The translations under genes were made by a program, and so were the position numbers. From positions 352,014 through 416,013 of the forward strand of contig MU004237.1 of assembly GCA_010405405.1 (NCBI GenBank): 64,000 nucleotides of DNA, read 5' to 3'. Under the pieces are notes generated by a model. That model made no database searches. It was not told the DNA's origin and was given only the letters and a program-made list of their open reading frames with translations. Numbering within the stretch: position 1 is the first letter of the stretch; the number at the start of each line of letters is the position of its first letter. This DNA comes from Microthyrium microscopicum. Its lineage: Eukaryota > Ascomycota > Dothideomycetes > Microthyriales > Microthyriaceae. Positions 56,757 through 64,000 of the stretch are shown piece by piece.

Positions 56757-57199
56757 TTATTGCTTGCGGTGAAGTCCACCCTCATCGCCAGTGTTGTGGA
56801 TGGCATTAGGCACAGCGCGCTCAATAGACTCTGGGAGTTTCTCCTGAATCTTCTTAGGGACGATTGAGTCTTCACCACCATCCTTCGCATGTGTCTGGTT
56901 GGTCGAAGATGACTTATCGCCAGTTGGGTGAACCTATTGAGCTATTAGCAGACAATCCCAAGAGTTGAGATCATTCCACTAACGGATTCGGGAAGGTTTC
57001 GCTCGAGTCCTTCTGGAGCGGCATTCTGAGCGCCCTCTGGCACCTTTGACTCGCCAATAGCGTGCGAGGCACCTTGGCCGTGTTGGTTGGTGTTCTGGTT
57101 GAGAGACATTGTGCTTGAAATAGATCTGGAAAAAGGTTGATTTGTGATGAGAGATTTGCGGATTGTGGATCGAGAATGTTGGATGATTTGTTTGAACAT
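56757..57199 (-). CDS. Small hydrophilic, possibly mitochondrial stress-type protein, 130 aa
   Basis: Minus-strand exon 1 is 57199-56984 and exon 2 is 56933-56757, joined across a 50-bp intron (GTTAGT to ATAG). The N-terminus MFKQIIQHSRSTIRKSLI is basic and Ser-rich like a mitochondrial presequence. An alternative start at MSLNQNTN (residue 31) would give a cytosolic form. The rest is hydrophilic, with repeated LPES-type units (NLPESVHPTGD and KLPESIERAVPNAIHNTGD), a pattern I associate with small conserved fungal stress proteins. No cysteine, no membrane segment. Role inferred only from composition. Confidence 0.65.
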
Positions 57200-58030
57200 T
57201 GTGAATAATGGTTGGATTTTATACTAGAATTGGCAATACTTCCAGAATATGACCAGCTTTTAAGCACCAGCGAATAACATCACGAATAGAGCGAAAGAAG
57301 TGTTGGCGTCATGGAGATTGTTTACAAAATACGGGGCTGTACGAGGTACGATCTCAATTATTGCGACAGAATCGCTCAATTGAACGTCACATAGTGCTGT
57401 ATGACGTTTGTGAATTAGGCAGCAGAATAATGTTGTGGATCGATGATTCAATTAAGACTACATAGTAGATGTTGAAACAAATAGGTGTTATTGTTAGGGA
57501 ATATCCAACGCAATAGAAGCGTCATCGATAGAGTCGATATGTATGCCAATGTGTATGTACTGTGCAAATATGCATGTTTGATGAATATGGACATCGAGAT
57601 CTGAACCAGGGACCGGGATTGAATCCTGGCCCCGCCATATGATATCAATGCTGATGAGGCTGAGAATTGTGTTTTACCTAGGCGGATTGATTGCATGGAC
57701 TAATCTTGACAGCCGTTGCATCCGTAACGTGGCTACTCATGTGCTAGTATACATTTGAAAGTAGTACTTAGAAGCAGGTTCTGACTTCTTCTGTGTGATT
57801 ACAGTACAATAGGACTATAATAGAATAAATCAATACTTCAAAGTGTGGTAGAGTACTCTACTGTTACGTCTATCTTTACCTCGACTATGCTATCGACTAG
57901 GTATTCATACTTTTGATATGTCCTCAGAACTTTTATTCGTGATTGCGTTGATCCGGGGAAATGATGTAGCTCGCGGATTACTGTCGTTACTTTCTCATGA
58001 TTTCCCCAGGTACCGCCAATTTTGGCCAGA
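57200..58030. other. Intergenic, 830 bp
   Basis: No gene seen. A hairpin-forming CCAGG...CCTGG segment at about 57605-57630 includes a B-box-like GGATTCAATCC on the minus strand but does not fold as a tRNA. Confidence 0.4.
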
Positions 58031-59690
58031 TCAAGGCTCATAATCATCATTGGACTCTTCCCTCCTGAGCACCCATGATGCATACATGGCTCCCTTCTCA
58101 ACCCTGACACCCTCATCATCTTGCTTGACCTCAAGCACACTGACTAAACCAGGCGCCTCTTCCCACTCCACTCCACTAGCCTTCGCCAGCTGCGCCTGTT
58201 CCGCGGCTACCGAAGTATTCCACCGTTCCAGAAACTTGCGCAGTTCTTCCAGCGTTTCCGGTGTATCCTCAATCAACAATGCGACTGCGTCATATCCACC
58301 AGCACCAGGCACAACACCATTGACCACACCAGTCACACCGAGGCAGCCATCCAGCAGGGCCCGCTGACTCTCCGGCTCAATGGGCACACCAGAGAGACGC
58401 GACATGTTGCGGACTGAAGCGCGCACATCTGCAAGCGCAGCGGAAAGTTTATCGAATCGACCCGAGAACTCAGCCTTCGCATCCGCCTGGCAAAGATGCT
58501 GAAGTTCAGCCTGCACAGCTTCGTTCTGCGCATGTAATTTCGTCCAGACCATGCCAGCTTCCTCTGGCTCACGTTTTCTCCAATCGAGTACACCTTTGAC
58601 CATACCTGGCGTCTTGCTCCCACAGTCTACATCACACATAACTAGCCTCAAGCCCTTGGGCAGTGCGGCGCCAGCTTTAGTGATTTGCGTATCCCACTTC
58701 TTGCGTTGACCTTCACCCTCTTCTTTGTCTTCAGCTATGGCCTCATCGTCGTCCACGAGAGCACGTAATCGACTCGCATAGCCAGCGGTCCCAGGGCTAT
58801 CAGTCATGGCTATGACAGAGGGTGAAAAGCGACGATATATGCATGATCCATAGACAGCAGACGCAACGTCGAAACCACTTCCGACTTTTCCTTGCGCAAC
58901 ACAATGCGCTACCTGCGCAAGATTATGTACGCGCAGTCTGCCCTCCTCTGTGGTCAGCAGCTTCTCCTCTGGGAGGTAGTGCGCGAGCAGAGCAGCAGTC
59001 AAGGCAGTGACGAGAGCAGCGGAGGAGCCAAGGCCGGTTTTGTGGGCGTCCCAGAGTGGGATGCCAAAGAACTTGAACTGCTCCCCGGTAAACTCTGTAG
59101 ACTTGTTGGAGGGTGTGGTGTAGTAGGCATCGTCAGCGAGGATAGTGATGGCCGATGGATGGATGGTTGGTGATGGGTTGGTTGCTGAGGCGAGTTTGGT
59201 GGAGATGTAGGTGAGGACATGGGTCAATGTTGTCTCGACAAATGGATTTGGATGTAATGTTTGTTGGGCGGAACTAACTCACCGTTCAGCACGATATCTA
59301 AATGGTAAAGCACGCAGGATAGATCGCGAGAAACATCATGGATGCAGGTATAGATGTTGTAAATTTCATTTTTTTGTGGGCTACTTGTTGGATTGTGATG
59401 GTGGTGACATACCTGGTTAGTGGATGGACAAGTACGCCCCCATCCTTCTCGCTACGTCGATAACCATATTCCCATATGGCATCTTTGAATTGAGGACTTT
59501 TCACGATAATTTCTTCGAGAACTACGCCAGTACTGGTATGGAGAGGTCTGATGTGGACGTGTATACGAGCGTCTAAGCCGAACACGAGCCCAGTATAATC
59601 GCGGTCAAGTACTAGATATCCGCCGGCCAATAAAACTTTGCCTGGGGCAGAAACTGCGACTGTTTTCCTGCTTTGATCATCTGAAGGCAT
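58031..59690 (-). CDS. ERG8: Phosphomevalonate kinase, 506 aa
   Basis: Phosphorylates 5-phosphomevalonate to the diphosphate in the mevalonate (ergosterol) pathway. Minus-strand exon 1 is 59690-59413 and exon 2 is 59273-58031. The 139-bp intron (GTATGT to GTTAG) joins LVHPLT to SSAQQTLHPNPFVETTL, as expected. GHMP-kinase motifs are in order: PGKVLLAGGYLVL (about 16-28), KTGLGSSAALVTALTAALL (about 170), and PGAGGYDAVALL near residue 415. Further family marks are GKVGSGFDVASAVYGS and DVDCGSKTPGMVK. A little longer than the yeast enzyme. An upstream open frame exists before 59690, but the ATG there gives the family N-terminus. Core housekeeping gene, divergent from the PPR gene. Confidence 0.93.
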
Positions 59691-60113
59691 CGCAATAACG
59701 CTGTCGCTAAATTGACCAAAAGTAGAAATTTGCTTGGTTGATCTCGAATTTTGTAGGACTTGCAGTAAGCCCAATGGAAACTTGCTAGTCAGGTGTCAAC
59801 TTATGCCTTGGATTATGGAGTATGAGCATAAGATGCGGAGAAAGAGTGACTAGTAGTAGTGATGAATCGTTGAATGGTTGATAGCATCATGGACCAAGCT
59901 GGTGGTTGAGGTTGAAGGGGGTTTAAACCGCTCGCGATAAAGAATCGGAGGGGGGCTGGTGAGTCAGCAAAGCAAGCTGTCAGCAGCCAAGGACCAAGCC
60001 ACCATTTAAACTGTAAAGGGGTTGCAAATAGCTTTCAAGAGATGTAATTGGCCATCGGAACATCGGAAGGCTGAAATAGTGGAAAGGAAACTCGTGGAAT
60101 TGATACATCCCAG
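59691..60113. other. ERG8 promoter region
   Basis: No further feature recognised apart from ERG8 upstream sequence. Confidence 0.4.
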
Positions 60114-60115
60114 TA

Positions 60116-60280
60116 CCGTTTTCTTCCTTTCAGTTTACGCACCTTAGCGTGCCTATTTGGGTCGCGGCGCCACTAAATTTAGCGGGCGTCCTCTGAGTTA
60201 GTGATTGGTTGTCCCTAGAAAAATCAAAATCTGACCCAAATAGGCACGCTAAGGTGCGTAAACTGAAAGGAAGAAAACGG
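60116..60280. mobile_element. 165-bp MITE with perfect 48-bp inverted repeats
   Basis: Arms 60116-60163 and 60233-60280 are identical in inverted orientation over 48 bp, starting CCGTTTTCTTCCTTTCAG, and are flanked by TA (60114-60115 and 60281-60282). The 69-bp centre has no coding capacity. Perfect arms and TA flanks fit a recently moved Tc1/mariner-type MITE. It sits between the divergent ERG8 and PPR genes and may affect their promoters. Confidence 0.85.
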
Positions 60281-60282
60281 TA

Positions 60283-60667
60283 ATTCGGTCTTTGGGTCCG
60301 TCAGTGCGCTGCTGCTTAGAGAGAAGAGACTCGGCTTAATTCGAGATTTGATAGCAACTTAAGGCAGCCATTTTGGACACCTCTCTACACATCACCACAC
60401 CCCCATTTTTGCCTCCCATCTCCATCTCTCACAACTTCAATCACCAAAAATCTTTTAATTCCTTTATACAGCGCGTTCATCGTCCGATGAACCTGCAATC
60501 GCTCTATACCCATAAGTTACTAGTCAGTTCATCCCCCTATCGCATCACCGCACGCGAGGCCTTGCTACCTGCGCGCCGGAAGCTTCGGCAATGGTATACG
60601 CGACCTTCAATACTAATAAATCTAATAGTCACATCCTCTGAACCTGAAGGGGACCTCAATCCGCTAA
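60283..60667. other. Leader and promoter of PPR gene
   Basis: The ORF of 152 codons at 60373 overlaps the PPR start in another frame and is treated as a shadow. C-rich CACACCCCCATTTTTGCCTC precedes the gene. Confidence 0.4.
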
Positions 60668-63600
60668 ATGGTCTTTCCAAAGGCCGTATTCGCACGTCTT
60701 ACGCTTGGAAAATCCATTTCCCACGGCTACGCTCAATCTGTCGTTGCTGCATCACATACCTGGAGCGCCTCGCAAACCCTCCAAAACCGCTTTCAAAAGC
60801 CCTTCTCACACAATGCTCTCCTCGCGAATAACGTCAATTCGAGCAAGTCTCGAGATGGACACAATGACTTTGGTCTCGTCGAGTACCTGAAAGAATGGCA
60901 GAAGCATCAGAAACTGGGTGCCAATTGGGCCCAATACCAATTTGCAAAGAGAATCGAATGGTCTCCCCATACTCTCTCTGCCGAAAACAAGGATGATCTG
61001 GAACTAGAAGGAAAGAGCTCCGAGGAGCTTCAACAATCCGCTGCCCGGACTCCTGCGAGCTTCCAAGACTCGGCTGTCTCCGACTTGAGCGAAGGTGCTC
61101 GAGATGATGCTCTTGCTAAACTAGACGAAGCGCTCGCCGACGTAGCGCAAGAGCAGAAAGATGTTGATTCGGCTATCGGAGACGCTCACGAGGTAGTCTT
61201 TAATGAACATACCTCGGACATCTTTGAAGCCGTATCCCCTGAATCTCAAGCCTTTGCTGACCAACTAACCAAACTCGCATCTGAAAAACAGTATGCAGAT
61301 ATTCCCGCTGTCTTCGAGTCTATGCTCAACTCTGGAATCGCACCCACTGCTAAAGCTTACAATTCTTTATTGCTTGCTGCCATTCATCTTCCTCGTGGAC
61401 GACATGAAGCTGTTTCAAAGACGCTCAATGTTTATGCTGATATGCTCCAACGCCAAGTTCTTCCGGATGTTACGACGTATACCATAATGATCGATTTCCT
61501 CGCTCGTAGATCTCTGTCTGTTCTATCTATGCGATCCGCTCTGGAAGATAAGCGTGCACGATACGGAAGATTTGACCAAGGTGGAAAATACCTTTTCCAA
61601 TCTAGTGAGACCGAGGAACAAATCATTGCTCAGGATGACTCGCTATCTATCGCTCTCCGTTTATTTGATGCCGCATCATCCGTTTACCCCGACGAGTTTA
61701 CTGAACGAACGTTTCGCGTACTGGTCTCCGCTTGTGCTGAACAAAATCGAATTCCAGAGATGGTTAATGTCTATTCTCAGATGACCAAGCAACAATTGGT
61801 CCCTTCGGCCGAGATCTTCGTCAGCATGATGGGAGCCTTTGCACGAGCAAACGACATTACCAATGCCGTTAGCATCTACAAGGCATACAAGGACCTGGCC
61901 ATTCTGAACAATGATGGTGCATTGGAAATGATTCGAAAAGACAATGACATTTATGCTGCTCTTATCAAGGCCTACATCACGGCCGATAAACTCGATATTG
62001 CCGATGAGATGATGGGAAAGCTTCAAGCAACTGCTCCTTCATCGGACTATTTTGTTGTTCTTCAAGACACCGTTGGACTGAAAGGCTTCCTTGCTGAATG
62101 GCTCAAGAGCGGAAAAGTGGTTGAAGCTTTCTCTCATGTTGAAGAGAAGCTCAGTCCACTCGCAAAGGATGTCGGGTACGCCGCTGTATGCATTCGCTCT
62201 GCGGATAGAAACATTGTTGAAACCGCGACCAAGGCATTCTCAGCAATCAGCGACAAGGCTGATATCTCAGAACCAGCATTCGCCATGAGTGCAATGGAGA
62301 TTCGAAATAGCAACCTACCACAGGCTGAAACCTACTGGTCAATCGTGGAACAAGCACCGATTAAGATGGAACTCCTGGAGATGACCACCATGTATGCTGT
62401 TGCAATGATTGGAAGTGGACATGCACATCTCGCCATCCAGCGTCTACGCTCTGCATTCGCCCGCATTCGAGCTCGATTTGGCCAAGAGTCGGACATTCTT
62501 GGCAAGGTTGACGAATCGATCAACGTGGTTTCTCAGTACATGCAACACAACCGTATCATGCTTCCCGTCGCAACATCTATGCAGCTTGTGTCAGCAATGC
62601 TCGAGAACCATGGCGCAATCCCCTCGGTTGCTGTGCATCTTCTTGCTGGCTTCGGCTCAGCAGAAGTTAGCCAACTCAGCCTCACGGATTTGCAGACCGT
62701 AATGCAGGTCCAGGCTAGCGTGATTCTGGGTAGTGATTCCTACGACATCGCATCCGATCAACGATTTGGCCACATCCTAGAGCTTCTCACTGCTACAGGA
62801 GTTGAGCCTGCGCAACAAACGAAGGAGGCTATTGAGGCAGTACTTGTCAAATTGGATCGACCAGAACTTTTCGCCCGATGGAACGCCCGACATGCTGTTA
62901 GAGAGCCCATGTATAGCCCAGTGGCATTCACTCCATTCCCAGGAACTCCAGTGTCAGCTCAGGCTAGCTTTGAAGATTCTACCGATCCTTACTTTGCTAC
63001 CACCGACAACAAGGGTTCAAGCCTCATCACTGATCTTCTGGAGAAGCCACACGGAAAGTACAACAGCCAGCTAAACGAGGCCATGTCTCGCTTCAAGACC
63101 ATGCGCCGTAGCGGTCGTCATCCTCGTTTTTTCACTTATGCCAAGCTTATCGCTGCTGCTGCAAAAGACAACAAGCTGAATGTAGCACATGAAGTATTGG
63201 GCCTGGCTCGACAAGACGTTCCATACTTGCCTCAGTATCGTGTTGTTCGCTATGGTTGGGTTTCAATCTTGGATGCAATGGTTGCCGCCTGCCTACAGTC
63301 TGGAAATCGTCAACAAGCTCATCAGTTCCATCAAGAACTTCTTTCAATGGGAGCTGCTCCAACATCAAACACTTTCGGCTTGTACATCACCACCCTCAAA
63401 GAGTCAACAAAGACTTTTGATGAGGCTAGCGAAGCTGTCAAGATCTTCCTCCAAGCCAAGGCAGAGGGTGTTGAACCGACCTCGTTTCTGTACAATGCTC
63501 TCATTGGCAAACTTGGCAAGGCACGACGTATCGACGACTGTCTCTTCTACTTCCAGGAGATGCGTACCCTCGGAATCCAGCCCACCTCTGTCACGTATGG

Positions 63601-64000
63601 CACCATTGTCAACGCCCTCTGCCGCGTCAGCGACGAGAAATTTGCCGAAGAACTATTCGAGGAAATGGAAAGCATGCCCAACTACAAGCCTCGACCAGCA
63701 CCTTACCATTCCATGATGCAATTCTTCCTCACCACAAAACGCGACCGCGCCAAGGTTCTTGCCTATTACGAGCGTATGCGTGCACGCGCTATTCCACCCA
63801 CTGCACATACCTTCAAGCTGCTCATTGATGCTCATGCATCTCTTGACCCCGTTGATGCGGTAGCCGCCGAAGCTGTCCTCGCGCACATTGCTGCTGCAGG
63901 CATGCATGCAGACGCTGTACATTACGCCGCGCTCATCCACGCCAAAGGCTGCGTTACGCACGACCTGCCCGCCGCCCGCGCACTCTTCGACCGTGTCATT
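60668..64000 (+). CDS. Mitochondrial pentatricopeptide-repeat (PPR) protein, 3' end outside window
   Basis: Open for 1111 codons without a stop to the last base, so the gene continues beyond the window. A TAA in frame directly before the ATG (60665-60667) fixes the start. The N-terminus MVFPKAVFARLTLGKSISHG is a good mitochondrial presequence. PPR-type helical pairs recur from about residue 220: SGIAPTAKAYNSLLLAAI, RQVLPDVTTYTIMIDFLA, NRIPEMVNVYSQMTKQQLVP, then GVEPTSFLYNALIGKLGKA, LGIQPTSVTYGTIVNALCRV and RAIPPTAHTFKLLIDAHA. Such proteins bind organellar RNA for processing or translation. An acidic Ser/Glu/Asp-rich linker lies at about residues 110-180. The exact orthologue is not identified. 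Confidence 0.9.
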   Translation, partial: MVFPKAVFARLTLGKSISHGYAQSVVAASHTWSASQTLQNRFQKPFSHNALLANNVNSSKSRDGHNDFGLVEYLKEWQKHQKLGANWAQYQFAKRIEWSPHTLSAENKDDLELEGKSSEELQQSAARTPASFQDSAVSDLSEGARDDALAKLDEALADVAQEQKDVDSAIGDAHEVVFNEHTSDIFEAVSPESQAFADQLTKLASEKQYADIPAVFESMLNSGIAPTAKAYNSLLLAAIHLPRGRHEAVSKTLNVYADMLQRQVLPDVTTYTIMIDFLARRSLSVLSMRSALEDKRARYGRFDQGGKYLFQSSETEEQIIAQDDSLSIALRLFDAASSVYPDEFTERTFRVLVSACAEQNRIPEMVNVYSQMTKQQLVPSAEIFVSMMGAFARANDITNAVSIYKAYKDLAILNNDGALEMIRKDNDIYAALIKAYITADKLDIADEMMGKLQATAPSSDYFVVLQDTVGLKGFLAEWLKSGKVVEAFSHVEEKLSPLAKDVGYAAVCIRSADRNIVETATKAFSAISDKADISEPAFAMSAMEIRNSNLPQAETYWSIVEQAPIKMELLEMTTMYAVAMIGSGHAHLAIQRLRSAFARIRARFGQESDILGKVDESINVVSQYMQHNRIMLPVATSMQLVSAMLENHGAIPSVAVHLLAGFGSAEVSQLSLTDLQTVMQVQASVILGSDSYDIASDQRFGHILELLTATGVEPAQQTKEAIEAVLVKLDRPELFARWNARHAVREPMYSPVAFTPFPGTPVSAQASFEDSTDPYFATTDNKGSSLITDLLEKPHGKYNSQLNEAMSRFKTMRRSGRHPRFFTYAKLIAAAAKDNKLNVAHEVLGLARQDVPYLPQYRVVRYGWVSILDAMVAACLQSGNRQQAHQFHQELLSMGAAPTSNTFGLYITTLKESTKTFDEASEAVKIFLQAKAEGVEPTSFLYNALIGKLGKARRIDDCLFYFQEMRTLGIQPTSVTYGTIVNALCRVSDEKFAEELFEEMESMPNYKPRPAPYHSMMQFFLTTKRDRAKVLAYYERMRARAIPPTAHTFKLLIDAHASLDPVDAVAAEAVLAHIAAAGMHADAVHYAALIHAKGCVTHDLPAARALFDRVI

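Noticed and set aside
57595-57720. Possible minus-strand tRNA with B-box-like GGATTCAATCC
   Set aside because: No 5' acceptor half complementary to TCCCTGG, no D-arm or A-box, and a mismatch in the T-stem. Simple hairpin instead.
1-64000. Search for CRISPR arrays, bacterial operons, prophage or plasmid features
   Set aside because: None seen. The intron-rich genes and fungal families make a prokaryotic reading untenable; the microsatellite and LTRs are not spacer-repeat arrays.

Overview
The window is nuclear DNA of a filamentous ascomycete (Pezizomycotina). The support is: short introns (mostly 44-60 bp) with GTAAGT/GTATGT-like donors; HET-domain genes, a Zn(II)2Cys6 regulator, fungal-type sugar transporter and amidase genes; and transposon copies carrying C-to-T/G-to-A decay of the kind left by repeat-induced point mutation (RIP). 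I cannot name the class or species. All exon joins were worked out by eye from splice signals, reading phase and family resemblance.

Layout. 0.5-9 kb: an unrecognised secreted protein, a very acidic small ORF and a complete Zn2Cys6 transcription factor. 9-14 kb: an ankyrin gene, a HET-protein C-terminal remnant, and a decayed Ty3/Gypsy-like 5' end interrupted by a 781-bp Mutator-like element. 14-25 kb: an F-box gene, a small secreted cysteine protein, a long gene-poor stretch, a tRNA-Trp gene with a 48-nt intron-like insert in its D-arm, an amidase and a small P-loop kinase. 25.9-30.3 kb: an MFS sugar transporter and an endopolyphosphatase. 31.6-34.2 kb: a very AT-rich element with perfect 34-bp terminal inverted repeats and a nested miniature LTR element. 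34.6-41.3 kb: two HET-domain genes separated by a MITE, then a 5'-truncated P450. 43.8-47.3 kb: two small ORFs and a second miniature LTR element. 47.7-64 kb: an FAD monooxygenase, a single-pass membrane protein, a TAP-like hydrolase, a small stress-protein-like gene, phosphomevalonate kinase (ERG8) and, divergent from it across a 165-bp MITE, a large mitochondrial PPR gene running off the window.

The right end (ERG8, PPR, and further left PPN1) looks like conserved core. The 9-14, 31-41 and 46-47 kb stretches look like accessory DNA, where allorecognition-type HET genes sit among transposons and gene fragments. No biosynthetic cluster is evident: the P450 lacks its N-terminal third and has no partner synthase. 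The most unusual item is the tRNA-Trp gene. Removing a segment with textbook mRNA-intron signals restores the acceptor stem, the D-stem and all invariant tRNA bases.
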